This document shows positions 7,542 to 16,075 of a stretch of 64,000 bases of DNA, piece by piece (positions within the stretch are counted from its first letter, which is position 1; each line of letters begins with the position of its first letter). The DNA comes from Castellaniella sp. S9 (GTDB lineage Bacteria; Pseudomonadota; Gammaproteobacteria; Burkholderiales; Burkholderiaceae_B), in contig NZ_JAPFGD010000004.1 of assembly GCF_027257175.1 (NCBI RefSeq), positions 1-64,000 of the forward strand. The letters run 5' to 3'. The notes under the pieces were generated by a model. That model ran no database searches. It was not told where the DNA came from and saw nothing but the letters and a program-made list of their open reading frames with translations. The position numbers and the translations under genes were made by a program.

Positions 7542-8567
7542 ATGACGGGAATCTCCACTCGGTTGGCGGATACGCGGTGGCGGGGCATGCTCGTGATGGG
7601 TGTGGGCGCGCTGTTGCTCGGCGCGGCCGCCTGGATATGGATGCGCGGGATGGCGGCGGAGCCGCCCTATCGCTACGAGATGGATGCGGCGCCGGCACAG
7701 CAGGCCGCACCCGAGACCCTGCGCAGTGCGCAGGGTGTGTTGCCATTGCAGACCGGACGGGTGCTGGTGGCCGGCGGGGCCGGGGATGTCCTGGCCAGGT
7801 TCGCCACGGTGGGCTCGGCCGATGGTCCGGTCCTGATGCGCTGGCAACCCACGGTCGATGGTCCATTCCTGCGCCTGCCGCCCGACTTGGGCGAGATCGA
7901 GGCGCTGGCCGAGGTGCTCGAACGCCATGTGGATCCGCAGACCCCCGTGCTGGCATGGTGGGATGTCTCCCGTCAGCTGGGCCTGCTGTCGGGGGTGCGG
8001 ACCGTCTTTGATGCGCCGCTGGGCAAGCCGCTCTTCATTCCCGCGGCATGGCGCGGCGCGCGCGGCCAGGTGGAAGCGGTTGAAACGGCATTCTGGGGCG
8101 CCACCGCTCAGGGCGACGAGGCGGCACGCTTCGAACGCTTCGCCGATGCGCTGGTGATGGAGGAGGGCGCCGGCATGGACGCCTTGCGCAGCCTGCTTCC
8201 GGACCAGCGCGCCGTCCTGGTCTTGCATGTCCGCGATGCCATCCAGCTTGGCCAGATGCGTCCTGACCGCATCGGGGTCGCCTATCGGGAATTTCCACCC
8301 TCGGGGGACGTGCACGGCATGGTGCGCAGTGTGCGCGGCTGGCTGGGCGAGGATGGATACACGGCCTATGCGCTCATGCGCAACGAGAACCAGCCCCTGA
8401 AGGCGATCGCATTGACCGACGATGCGTCGGGCATGACGCTGGCGGCGCGCCTGCTGCCCTTCATCGGCAATGCCCAATACGATGTGCCTGGCACGACCCT
8501 GGTCTATCAGACGGGGGGCTTCGTCGTCTATGAAATCGGGCCGGCGGCCTCCGGCGCGCAGGAGTAA
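7542..8567 (+). CDS. haoB: HaoB, partner protein of hydroxylamine oxidoreductase
   Basis: A 341-residue protein with one N-terminal membrane segment (about residues 14-35) followed by a soluble, presumably periplasmic domain without cysteines or heme motifs. It matches the HaoB family in being a single-pass protein encoded directly after haoA, as in ammonia oxidisers and methanotrophs. The molecular role of HaoB is not established; assembly or tethering of HaoA is usually suggested. ATG at 7542 follows AGGAGGAG. An in-frame GTG or ATG further upstream lacks such a site. Its stop codon is only 3 nt before ccmC, so haoB and the ccm genes are almost certainly co-transcribed and translationally coupled. 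Confidence 0.85.
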   Translation: MTGISTRLADTRWRGMLVMGVGALLLGAAAWIWMRGMAAEPPYRYEMDAAPAQQAAPETLRSAQGVLPLQTGRVLVAGGAGDVLARFATVGSADGPVLMRWQPTVDGPFLRLPPDLGEIEALAEVLERHVDPQTPVLAWWDVSRQLGLLSGVRTVFDAPLGKPLFIPAAWRGARGQVEAVETAFWGATAQGDEAARFERFADALVMEEGAGMDALRSLLPDQRAVLVLHVRDAIQLGQMRPDRIGVAYREFPPSGDVHGMVRSVRGWLGEDGYTAYALMRNENQPLKAIALTDDASGMTLAARLLPFIGNAQYDVPGTTLVYQTGGFVVYEIGPAASGAQE

Positions 8568-8570
8568 GCC

Positions 8571-9317
8571 ATGGCGGCCGGACGGATCAACTGGTATGCC
8601 TTTGCGGCGCCGCGCCGCTTCTACGATCTGGCGGGCGCGCTGATTCCCTGGCTGGGGGGACTGGCTGCGCTGCTGGGGGTGGCGGGCCTGGTGATCGGAC
8701 TGGGCATCGCGCCGACCGATGCACAGCAGGGCGACGCCTATCGCATCATCTTCGTCCACGTCCCGGTGGCCTGGATGTCGATGATCATCTACCTGGCCAT
8801 GGCGTTCTGGGCCGGGGTCAGCCTGGTGTTCAATGCGCGGCTGGCGGCCATGCTGGCGCTCGCCCTGGCGCCGACGGGCGCGCTGATGACATTCCTCGCG
8901 CTGTGGACGGGCGCGCTCTGGGGCCGGCCGACCTGGGGGGCCTGGTGGGTCTGGGATGCGCGCCTGACCTCGGAGCTGGTCCTGCTGTTCCTGTACGTTG
9001 GTTTTCTGGCCCTGCACGCGGCGATCGACGACGTGCGCCGCGCCGACCGCGCGGCCGCCCTGCTGGCCCTGGTGGGCGTGGTCAATGTGCCCATCATTTA
9101 TTTCTCCGTGGTCTGGTGGAACACACTGCACCAGGGCGCCTCGGTCAGCCTGTCGAGCGCGCCCACCATGGCGGCCATCATGCTGACGGGCATGCTGATC
9201 GCGACGCTGGCCTTGTGGTGCTATTGCATCGCCATTGTCCTGGCCCGCGTGCGCGTCCTGATCGTCGAACGGGAGGGCGCGTCCAAGTGGATGGCGCGCA
9301 AGGAGGAGTGGACATGA
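8571..9317 (+). CDS. ccmC: Cytochrome c maturation protein CcmC (heme handling)
   Basis: A 248-residue inner-membrane protein with six membrane segments. The tryptophan-rich WWD motif WGAWWVWD is at 122-129. The flanking histidines H63 (FVHVPVAW) and H187 (WWNTLHQG) are those that ligate heme in the family. CcmC loads heme onto CcmE in System I cytochrome c biogenesis. It starts the ccm run, 3 nt after haoB, and its stop overlaps the ccmD start by 4 nt (ATGA). Confidence 0.96.
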   Translation: MAAGRINWYAFAAPRRFYDLAGALIPWLGGLAALLGVAGLVIGLGIAPTDAQQGDAYRIIFVHVPVAWMSMIIYLAMAFWAGVSLVFNARLAAMLALALAPTGALMTFLALWTGALWGRPTWGAWWVWDARLTSELVLLFLYVGFLALHAAIDDVRRADRAAALLALVGVVNVPIIYFSVVWWNTLHQGASVSLSSAPTMAAIMLTGMLIATLALWCYCIAIVLARVRVLIVEREGASKWMARKEEWT

Positions 9318-9520
9318 ACTGGTCGAACTGGGCCGAGTTCTGGGCCATGGGCGGCCATGCGCGCTATGTCTGGGGCAGCTTTGCCATGGTGGCCCTGGTC
9401 CTGGCGGCCGAATGGGCGCAGCTGGCGTGGCGGCGCCGGCTTGCGCGCCGCCCGGAGGGCCTGCGCGGCATCGCACTGGACAAAGAGGTGAAGGCCCATG
9501 AAGCCGCGAACGAAACGTAG
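9314..9520 (+). CDS. ccmD: Heme exporter subunit CcmD
   Basis: A 68-residue protein with one membrane helix (about residues 18-38), an N-terminus rich in Trp and Gly ([14 protein letters not shown]) and a basic C-terminal tail ([10 protein letters not shown]). This is the standard CcmD pattern. CcmD helps release heme-loaded CcmE from the CcmABC complex. It overlaps ccmC by 4 nt and ccmE by 23 nt. Confidence 0.88.
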   Translation: MNWSNWAEFWAMGGHARYVWGSFAMVALVLAAEWAQLAWRRRLARRPEGLRGIALDKEVKAHEAANET

Positions 9521-9977
9521 CCTGATGGTGCTTGGCGGCCTGGCCTCGCTGGGATTGGCCAGCGCGCTCGTGCTCGACGCGTTTCGCAGCAACCTGGTGT
9601 TCTATTTCAGCCCGTCGGAGGTCGCCGCCTCGGCCGTGCCGTCGGGCCAGCGGTTTCGCCTGGGCGGTGTGGTCGAGGAAGGCAGCCTGCGGCGCGAGGG
9701 CCAGACCCTGCGCGTGAGCTTCGGCGTGACCGACGGTGCCCGGACGGTGCCGGTCCACTACGAGGGATTGCTGCCCGATATGTTCCGCGAGGGCAAGGGC
9801 GTCGTGGCCCAGGGCGTGATGGATACGGGCGGCGTATTCGTCGCCGATCAGGTCCTGGCCAAGCATGATGAGAACTACATGCCGCCCGAAGCCGCCCAGG
9901 CGCTCGAGGACGCCCGCCTGGCCGCCAATACCGAGGTGTCGACGGCCTGGACCGGCGGTGGCGGAGGCACGCCATGA
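9498..9977 (+). CDS. ccmE: Periplasmic heme chaperone CcmE
   Basis: A 159-residue protein with an N-terminal anchor (residues 9-27) and a periplasmic OB-fold domain. The heme-binding motif is KHDENYMP, with H123 as the residue that bonds covalently to a heme vinyl group and Y127 as a ligand. It takes heme from CcmC and passes it to CcmF. The start lies inside ccmD, and its stop overlaps ccmF by 4 nt. Confidence 0.96.
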   Translation: MKPRTKRSLMVLGGLASLGLASALVLDAFRSNLVFYFSPSEVAASAVPSGQRFRLGGVVEEGSLRREGQTLRVSFGVTDGARTVPVHYEGLLPDMFREGKGVVAQGVMDTGGVFVADQVLAKHDENYMPPEAAQALEDARLAANTEVSTAWTGGGGGTP

Positions 9978-12013
9978 TTCCCGAGATCGGTCACTTCGCC
10001 CTGACCCTCGCGCTGCTGCTGGCCTGTGTGCAGGTGGTGCTGCCCCTGTGGGGCGCGGCCCGCGACCGGACGGCCTGGATGGCCCTGGGACGTCCGGCGG
10101 CGGCGGGACAGGCGCTGTTCGTGCTGGTGGCGTTCGCCTGCCTGATGTGGTCTTTTTATGCCAACGATTTCTCGGTGCGCTATGTTGTTCAGCACTCCAA
10201 CACGGCCTTGCCCTGGGCCTATCGCCTGGCGGCGGTGTGGGGCGGCCACGAGGGCTCGATCCTGCTCTGGCTGCTGATCCTGTCCGGCTGGACCTTGGCG
10301 GTGGCGCTGTTTTCGCGCCACCTCGAATTCGGCATGCTGGCCCGCATCCTCGGGATCATGGGGCTGATCAGTATCGGTTTCCTGCTGTTCATTCTGTTCA
10401 CGTCGAACCCATTTGACCGGCTGTTTCCGGCCGCGCTCAACGGCGACGACCTGAACCCGCAATTGCAGGACCCTGGGCTGATCCTGCATCCGCCGCTGCT
10501 GTACATGGGGTATGTGGGCATGGCGGTGCCGTTTGGGTTCGCCATGGCGGCACTGCTGGCCGGCAAGCTGGATGCCGCCTGGGCGCGCTGGACCCGGCCC
10601 TGGGCGACCGTATCCTGGTGTTTTCTCACCCTGGGGATCGCCCTGGGCAGCGCCTGGGCCTATTACGAACTGGGGTGGGGCGGCTGGTGGTTCTGGGATC
10701 CGGTCGAGAACGCGTCGCTGATGCCCTGGCTGGTCGGCGCCGCCTTGCTGCATTCGCTGGCGGTGACCGAGAAGCGCGGCACATTCAAGATGTGGACCGT
10801 GCTGCTGGCGATCATTGCGTTCTCTCTGTCGCTGCTGGGCACGTTCCTGGTCCGCTCGGGTGTCCTGACCTCGGTGCATGCCTTTGCCACGGATCCAAAG
10901 CGTGGCGTCTTCATCCTGCTGTTCCTGGGCATCGTGGTCGGCGGCTCCCTGCTGTTGTTCGCGCTCAGGGCTGCGCAGGTGGGTCTTGGCGGGCGTTTCG
11001 CAACGGTATCGCGGGAATCGATGCTGCTGGGCAATAACGTGCTGTTGATGGTGGCGGCCAGCGCGGTCTTGCTGGGCACGCTGTATCCGCTGCTGATCGA
11101 CGCCCTGGGCATGGGCAAGCTGTCGGTCGGGCCGCCGTACTTCAATGCGGTGTTCGTGCCCTTGATGGCACCGGCGTTGTTCCTGATGGGCATCGGCCCG
11201 ATCGCGCGCTGGCAACGGGCGGATGCGGGGGGGCTGGCGCGACGCCTGCGATGGGCGCTGGCGGTCAGTCTGGCGGCGGCCCTGGCGACACCCTGGCTGG
11301 CTGGCGGCTGGAGCGCCTGGACCAGCTTTGGCTATTTCCTGGCATTCTGGATCTTTGCCAGCGCCGCGGTCAATCTGGGCGGGCGCCTGGCGGCGCGACC
11401 GTGGCGCGAATGGTGGCGCGTCTTGCGCGTGCAACCCGGCAGCTACTACGGCATGCTCGTCGCCCACGTCGGCATGGGCGTGCTGGTGGTGGGCGTCACC
11501 ACGGTCGGCAGCTACGAGATCGAGCGCGACGTGATCATGCGGCCATCGGAAACCGCGTCCGCGGCGGGCTATGTGTTCCGCCTCGATACGATCAGCCAGC
11601 GGCCGGGCTCGAACTATATAGCCGATCGCGCAGTCATTTCCGTTTTTCGCAATGAGCAGCGGATTGCGATCCTCACGCCGGAGCGGCGGATCTACACCGC
11701 TGCGCAATCGGCCAATCCCATGACCGAAGCGTCGATCGACACCGGCCTGACGCGCGACCTGTATGTGGCGTTGGGCGATGCCCTGGAGGGCGGCGCCTGG
11801 ATCGTGCGCATCTACGTCAAGCCCTTCGTGTCCTGGATCTGGGGCGGTGGCATCCTGATGGCGCTGGGCGGCGGGCTGGCGGTCCTGGACCGCCGCTATC
11901 GCCGCCGCGTGGCGCAGGCCGACGGCTGCGTGGCACCGGTTGCCGCGCCGCCGCCGCCGTCCTATCCGGATACGGGCGCCGCCGTGCCCAAGCGCGTGGA
12001 GACCTCCGCATGA
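9974..12013 (+). CDS. ccmF: Cytochrome c heme lyase subunit CcmF
   Basis: A 679-residue polytopic membrane protein of the heme-handling family. The WWD motif [12 protein letters not shown] is at 235-246, and the expected conserved histidines are present, including H172 (LHPPLLY) and H260 (AALLH). CcmF with CcmH and CcmI attaches heme to apocytochrome CXXCH motifs, here most obviously the eight in HaoA. Full length for the family. It overlaps ccmE and ccmG by 4 nt each. Confidence 0.96.
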   Translation: MIPEIGHFALTLALLLACVQVVLPLWGAARDRTAWMALGRPAAAGQALFVLVAFACLMWSFYANDFSVRYVVQHSNTALPWAYRLAAVWGGHEGSILLWLLILSGWTLAVALFSRHLEFGMLARILGIMGLISIGFLLFILFTSNPFDRLFPAALNGDDLNPQLQDPGLILHPPLLYMGYVGMAVPFGFAMAALLAGKLDAAWARWTRPWATVSWCFLTLGIALGSAWAYYELGWGGWWFWDPVENASLMPWLVGAALLHSLAVTEKRGTFKMWTVLLAIIAFSLSLLGTFLVRSGVLTSVHAFATDPKRGVFILLFLGIVVGGSLLLFALRAAQVGLGGRFATVSRESMLLGNNVLLMVAASAVLLGTLYPLLIDALGMGKLSVGPPYFNAVFVPLMAPALFLMGIGPIARWQRADAGGLARRLRWALAVSLAAALATPWLAGGWSAWTSFGYFLAFWIFASAAVNLGGRLAARPWREWWRVLRVQPGSYYGMLVAHVGMGVLVVGVTTVGSYEIERDVIMRPSETASAAGYVFRLDTISQRPGSNYIADRAVISVFRNEQRIAILTPERRIYTAAQSANPMTEASIDTGLTRDLYVALGDALEGGAWIVRIYVKPFVSWIWGGGILMALGGGLAVLDRRYRRRVAQADGCVAPVAAPPPPSYPDTGAAVPKRVETSA

Positions 12014-12537
12014 AGAAACAGGCCTGGCTGCCGCTGTTGGTGTTCCTCGTGCTAGTGGGTTTTCTGGCCGTCGGGCTGCGCCTGGATCCGCGCGACCTGC
12101 CTTCGCCCCTGATCGATCGCCCCGCGCCGCAATTTGCCTTGCCCTCGGTCGACGCCATGGACCAGGTCCGCGACTCGGGCGATTTGCGCGGGCAAGTCTG
12201 GTTGCTGAATGTATGGGCGTCCTGGTGCGTGGCCTGCCGCCAGGAACACGGCGCCTTGATGGACTTTGCGGCGCAGGAGTCGGTACCGCTCTATGGCTTG
12301 AACTACAAGGACAGGCATGGCGATGCGGTGCGCTGGCTGCGCGAGCGTGGCGACCCGTACGTCGATTCCTTCTTTGACGGCGAGGGCAGGGTCGGGATCG
12401 ATTTCGGCGTGTACGGCGTGCCGGAAACATTCCTGATCGACCGCGAGGGGCGCATCCGTTACAAGCATGCGGGGCCCCTCACGCCGGAACTGCTGCGCGA
12501 CACGATCCTGCCCTTGATCGGAGCCTTGGGTGCGTAG
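12010..12537 (+). CDS. ccmG: Thiol:disulfide oxidoreductase CcmG (DsbE)
   Basis: A 175-residue membrane-anchored thioredoxin-fold protein. A single helix spans residues 5-22, and the active site WASWCVAC puts the reactive cysteines at C73 and C76. It keeps apocytochrome cysteines reduced before heme attachment. The GVPETFLIDREGRIRYKHAG segment near residue 137 is the usual cis-proline region. It overlaps ccmF by 4 nt and ccmH by 8 nt. Confidence 0.95.
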   Translation: MKKQAWLPLLVFLVLVGFLAVGLRLDPRDLPSPLIDRPAPQFALPSVDAMDQVRDSGDLRGQVWLLNVWASWCVACRQEHGALMDFAAQESVPLYGLNYKDRHGDAVRWLRERGDPYVDSFFDGEGRVGIDFGVYGVPETFLIDREGRIRYKHAGPLTPELLRDTILPLIGALGA

Positions 12538-12979
12538 GGCATGGGGGATCGCTGCGGGGCTGGTCCTGGCCTGCGGCCTGAACCTGTCGCTGGCGGCGGG
12601 TCGCGAAGCCCGCCCACTGGCGGAGGATCCCGCCTTGGAGGCCCGGGTGATGGAGATTGCCGAGGACCTGCGCTGCCTGGTGTGCCAGAACGAGACCCTT
12701 GCCGCGTCGCACGCGGGCCTCGCGGTCGATCTGCGCGCGCAAATCCGCGAGCGCCTGGCGGCCGGCGAAGACCGCGCACAGATCATCGATTTCATGGTCG
12801 CCCGCTATGGCGACTTCATCCTTTACCGCCCGCCGTTCCAGCCCAACACCTGGGTCCTGTGGGTCGGCCCCTTCGTGCTGCTGGCCCTTGCGCTGGCCAT
12901 CATGGCGCGAGTCATCCGCCAGCGCCGCGAACAGGGGACCGGGGACGAGGCGTCATTCGATGAGGAGGCGCCGTCATGA
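12530..12979 (+). CDS. ccmH: Cytochrome c maturation protein CcmH
   Basis: A 149-residue protein with a signal sequence (residues 1-23), the redox motif LRCLVCQ (C49, C52) and a C-terminal helix (about 104-122). It corresponds to the N-terminal, redox-active half of the fused E. coli CcmH; the TPR half is the separate next gene. It uses a GTG start inside ccmG and overlaps ccmI by 4 nt. Confidence 0.94.
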   Translation: MRRAWGIAAGLVLACGLNLSLAAGREARPLAEDPALEARVMEIAEDLRCLVCQNETLAASHAGLAVDLRAQIRERLAAGEDRAQIIDFMVARYGDFILYRPPFQPNTWVLWVGPFVLLALALAIMARVIRQRREQGTGDEASFDEEAPS

Positions 12980-14052
12980 TGCTGTTTCTGGTCCTGTTGA
13001 TGGCGAGCATCGTGGCCGCCGGGATGTTGGTGTGGCCCCTGCTGCGCCCCGCGGCCGCGCCGGGCGGCGCGGTGCCGTCGGCGAGCTGGCGCACGGCCCT
13101 GGTCCTGGGTTTCATCGTGCCCATGGCTGCATTCAGCTTGTATGTGGGCAGCGGTCGTCCATTCGCCTGGCTCAGTGACCAGGCGGTGCGGCAGGCCCAG
13201 ACCGACAGCCTGTCGCGGATCCAGTCGTCCATCGACGAACTGGCGGCCCGCCTGCGTGCGCAACCCGAAGACCTCGAGGGCTGGCTGCTGCTGGCGCGCT
13301 CCAACCAGGGCATTGGGCGGATGGCGGAATCGCTGGAGGCATACGCGCGTGCCGTGTCCCTGGCGCCGGAGGATGCCGACCTGATGGTGGAATATGCCAA
13401 TGCGCTGGGCCGCCGGCAGGGCCGCCGCCTGGCGGGCCAACCCACGGTGTGGATCGATCGGGCGCTGGCGATCGCACCCGACAACTTGAACGCCTTGGCG
13501 CTGGCCGGGGCCGCAGCCTTGCAGCAAGGGCAGCCGGAGCGCGCACGCGCCTACTGGACCCGTTTGCGTGACCTGACGCCTGGAGACTCCGGCGACCGTG
13601 GGCGTGTGGATGCCTTGCTGGCCCGCATTGATGGGGACACCGGCCCGGCGGTGTCGGCGGGCATGTCCGCCGCCGCGCAGCCGGTGCCGGCTGCGGCCGC
13701 CGCCGCAAAAGTCAGTGGGGTCGTTCGCATCAGCCCCGCCTTGGCGGATCGGGTGGCCGCGGGCAGCACGCTGTTCATTTTTGCCCGTGCCCTGGAGGGG
13801 CCGCCGCTGCCCATTGCCGCCGTGCGCAAGGCCGCGACGGATTGGCCGGTGCCGTTCGCGCTGGATGATGGCGCGTCGATGATGCAAGGACGGTCGTTGT
13901 CGGCCTTCGATGCCGTGCGGTTGGTGGCCCGGGTTTCGCATTCCGGCAGCCCTGAGGCGCAGCCAGGCGATCTGGAAGGGGCATTGGAGCCGGTCGCCGT
14001 CGGGGCGGCCGGCCTGGAAATCGTCCTGGATCGCATCGTCCAGGCCCGCTGA
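12976..14052 (+). CDS. ccmI: Cytochrome c maturation protein CcmI (TPR apocytochrome chaperone)
   Basis: A 358-residue protein with two N-terminal membrane segments (about 2-20 and 36-52) and a TPR-rich periplasmic domain from about residue 88 (EGWLLLARSNQGIGRMAESL). CcmI holds the C-terminus of apocytochromes and presents them to CcmFH. The C-terminal domain (about 245-355) is the usual extension. It is the last gene of the haoAB-ccmCDEFGHI run and ends 22 bp from the convergent ccmB. Confidence 0.93.
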   Translation: MMLFLVLLMASIVAAGMLVWPLLRPAAAPGGAVPSASWRTALVLGFIVPMAAFSLYVGSGRPFAWLSDQAVRQAQTDSLSRIQSSIDELAARLRAQPEDLEGWLLLARSNQGIGRMAESLEAYARAVSLAPEDADLMVEYANALGRRQGRRLAGQPTVWIDRALAIAPDNLNALALAGAAALQQGQPERARAYWTRLRDLTPGDSGDRGRVDALLARIDGDTGPAVSAGMSAAAQPVPAAAAAAKVSGVVRISPALADRVAAGSTLFIFARALEGPPLPIAAVRKAATDWPVPFALDDGASMMQGRSLSAFDAVRLVARVSHSGSPEAQPGDLEGALEPVAVGAAGLEIVLDRIVQAR

Positions 14053-14074
14053 TCCTCCAGGCGGCTCCGGTGGC

Positions 14075-14755
14075 TCAATCCAGCGCGATGCGCAGCGCGG
14101 CGGCGCTCGCCCAAGGGGCGAGGAACAGGGCCAGCACCAGCATGGCGCCCAGGGTGGCATAGTAGCCGTCCGCCGGCATGCCGCGCAGGCTGTCGCCGAC
14201 TGCCGCGGCGCCGAACACCAGGATCGGGATGTACAGGGGCAGGATCAGGATCGCCAGCAGCGTCGCGGCGCCCCGCACGCCCACCGTGAGCGCCGCACCC
14301 ACCGCGCCCAGCAGGCTGAGCGTCGGCGTGCCCAGCAGCAGGACCAGGAACAGGGTGCCAGTGGCCTCGGCCGGCAGGTTGAACTGCAGCGCCATCAGCG
14401 GCGCGATCACGATCAGCGGCACGGCGGTGCCCAGCCAATGGGCGGCGGTCTTGCTGAGCAGCAGCAAAGGCAGCGGGGTGCCGGCCAGCAGAAACTGCTC
14501 CAGGGTGCCGTCCGCGTGGTCCTCGGCGAACAGCTTGGGCAGCGTCAGCAGGGTGGCCAGCAGCGCCGCCACCCAGATCACGCCCGGTGCGATGTCGCGC
14601 AGGACGGTGGGGTCGGGGTTCATGCCCAGCGGGAACAGGCCGGTCACCATGATGAAGAACACCAGAGCACCGATGCTGTCGGTGCGCCGCCGCCAGGCCA
14701 GGCGCAGGTCTCGGGTCAGGACGCACCTCATGGTACGCAGTTCGGTGTGGCTCAT
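14075..14755 (-). CDS. ccmB: Heme exporter permease CcmB
   Basis: A 226-residue membrane protein with six hydrophobic segments and the CcmB signature region EDHADGTLEQFLLAGTPLP near residues 78-96. With CcmA and CcmC it forms the ATP-driven complex that releases heme-loaded CcmE. ATG at 14755 overlaps the ccmA stop by 4 nt. In most System I operons ccmAB precede ccmC on the same strand; here they sit on the opposite strand at the far end of the block. Confidence 0.95.
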   Translation of the reverse strand: MSHTELRTMRCVLTRDLRLAWRRRTDSIGALVFFIMVTGLFPLGMNPDPTVLRDIAPGVIWVAALLATLLTLPKLFAEDHADGTLEQFLLAGTPLPLLLLSKTAAHWLGTAVPLIVIAPLMALQFNLPAEATGTLFLVLLLGTPTLSLLGAVGAALTVGVRGAATLLAILILPLYIPILVFGAAAVGDSLRGMPADGYYATLGAMLVLALFLAPWASAAALRIALD

Positions 14756-15366
14756 AGTTCGATGACCTGTTGTGGCAGGGCTTCCAGGCCGGTGCGGTCG
14801 TGGCTTGTGAAAATGACGATGCCGTCGCCGCGCAGGTGGTCCTGGATCAGGCCGACCAGCCACCCGCGCGCTGTGGCATCCAGTGCGGTGAAAGGTTCGT
14901 CCAGGATCCACAGTGGCGCCGGCGGCTGCACGGTCAGCCGCGCCAGCGCCAGGCGCCGGCGCTGGCCTTGCGACAGCAGCCCGGCGGGCACCGCGCGGCG
15001 GGCGGACAGGCCGGCGGCCTGCAGGGCCGCATCGATCTGGGTCGCGGCGGGCCGGCGGCCCTGCAGGGCCAGCGAAACCGCCAGGTTCTCGTGGACGCTG
15101 AGTTCCGCCTTGCTGGCCGGCGCGTGGCCGATATAGATGAGCTGGCTGGAATAGTTTTCGCCCAGGCGGCGGATATCCTCGCCCTGCCAACGGATCGCAC
15201 CGTGCTCGGGCCGCGACAGGCCGCTGATCGTGCGCAGCAGGCTGGTCTTGCCCGCCCCGTTGGGGCCCGATACGCGCAGCAGGCCGCCCGGCCCGACGTG
15301 TGCGTCCAGGTCTTCGAATAATTGCCGCGTCCCACGCGCGCACGCGATTGCTGTCAGCTCGAGAAT
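14752..15366 (-). CDS. ccmA: Heme exporter ATP-binding protein CcmA, probable ATT start
   Basis: A 204-residue ABC ATPase: Walker A GPNGAGKTS (K40), LSQGQRRR (131-138) and ILDEPFTALD (154-163), as in CcmA. No ATG lies near the expected N-terminus. The family usually begins MLEA, and here the matching codon is ATT at 15366-15364, with GGAGGAG ending six bases upstream. The next in-frame alternative is TTG at 15432, with a poor ribosome-binding site and 22 extra residues that look non-coding. Open frame extending further left would run through the RNase P RNA gene and is not credible. The gene is divergent from rnpB. Confidence 0.9.
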   Translation of the reverse strand: MLELTAIACARGTRQLFEDLDAHVGPGGLLRVSGPNGAGKTSLLRTISGLSRPEHGAIRWQGEDIRRLGENYSSQLIYIGHAPASKAELSVHENLAVSLALQGRRPAATQIDAALQAAGLSARRAVPAGLLSQGQRRRLALARLTVQPPAPLWILDEPFTALDATARGWLVGLIQDHLRGDGIVIFTSHDRTGLEALPQQVIEL

Positions 15367-15427
15367 GGAGGCTCCTCCGCCGGTCTGCGCCGGTCCTGGG
15401 TGAAGTGTAGTCAGGGCGGCGAGGGTG

Positions 15428-15456
15428 GGCAAGGACGTGTCGTCTTCCCGTACAAT
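15428..15456 (+). promoter_or_regulatory. Promoter of rnpB
   Basis: TACAAT at 15451-15456 is a near-consensus -10 placed 8 bases before the inferred 5' end of RNase P RNA. The -35 position (around 15428) has only GGCAAG, a weak match, so upstream elements may matter. The same 98-bp gap must also hold the start signals of ccmA on the other strand. Confidence 0.5.
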
Positions 15457-15463
15457 GACGCTT

Positions 15464-15867
15464 GCGGGGCAGATCGGGCAATCGCGGTGCCTGCGGGCAT
15501 CGAGGAAGGTCCGGACTCCACAGGGCGCGATAGCGGCTAACGGCCGTCCGGCGACCCCTTTCGGGCAAGCCGAGGACCAGGGCCACAGAGACGAGTCTGC
15601 CACGGGGGTGTGTCTTCGGGCGCACACCGGTACGGCCATCTCCGTACCGTATGGCGGCGCATGCCGCCATGCCGTGGCAGGGTGAAACGCGGCAACCTCT
15701 ATCGGGAGCAACATCAAATAGGCATGCGCAGGCTTCGTGCCGGCAGGGCGGCCCGCCCCAGCATGCGGGTAGATGGCTAGAGCAGTCCAGCAATGGCCTG
15801 CCCAGAGGAATGATTGCCCGCCGGGGCGACCCGGCGTACAGAATCCGGCCTATAGATCTGTTCCGCA
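15464..15867 (+). ncRNA. rnpB: RNase P RNA (M1 RNA), bacterial type A
   Basis: About 404 nt forming the catalytic RNA that removes tRNA 5' leaders. Landmarks are GAGGAAGGTCCGGACTCC (15502-15519) and CCACAGAGACGAGTCTG (15585-15601). Also present are GGGTGAAACGCGGCAACCTC (15680-15699), AAATAGGCATGC, and AGAGGAATGATTGCC followed by ACAGAATCCGGCCTATAG. The ends pair as helix P1 (15464-15475 with 15855-15866). Compared with the usual GAGGAAAGUCC and CCGGCUUAU there is a paired change in helix P4: G at 15508 opposite C at 15850. Several open frames cross the gene and are not coding. Confidence 0.96.
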
Positions 15868-15876
15868 CTCTTTTTT
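15855..15876 (+). terminator. Terminator of rnpB
   Basis: The 3' strand of the P1 helix is followed by ACTC and a run of six T (15871-15876). No further hairpin is needed: P1 itself, or the structured 3' end, precedes the U tract. Confidence 0.55.
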
Positions 15877-16075
15877 CCACCCCCTTGAGAGCCCCGCTGC
15901 GCGGCGTGCTCCAGGCAGTCCGGCCGCTTGGACAATAGGGAATGTTGCGCATAGGGCCGGCTGATGCGCTGTGTTAACCTGTTGTCACAGTTCAGTGCCG
16001 ACGGCCCGCCATTGCGTGACGGCGGGTGCGCCGACCGTATCCTCCGCCCACCCGGGCGGACCCCAGGAGACATCG

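Noticed and set aside
5658-9866. A 1402-codon open frame on the minus strand opposite haoA, haoB and the first ccm genes
   Set aside because: It is low-complexity in Arg, Gln, His and Gly, has no domain, and is the mirror of real genes. Long antisense frames are expected in high-GC coding DNA, where stop codons are scarce.
9875-12430. An 851-codon minus-strand frame opposite ccmE-ccmG
   Set aside because: Rich in Arg, Gln, His and Pro, with no start signals and no domain; a shadow of the ccm genes.
15367-15952. Upstream extension of the ccmA frame, and several plus-strand frames, across 15425-15940
   Set aside because: The region is RNase P RNA and its flanks; the translated sequence has no protein features.
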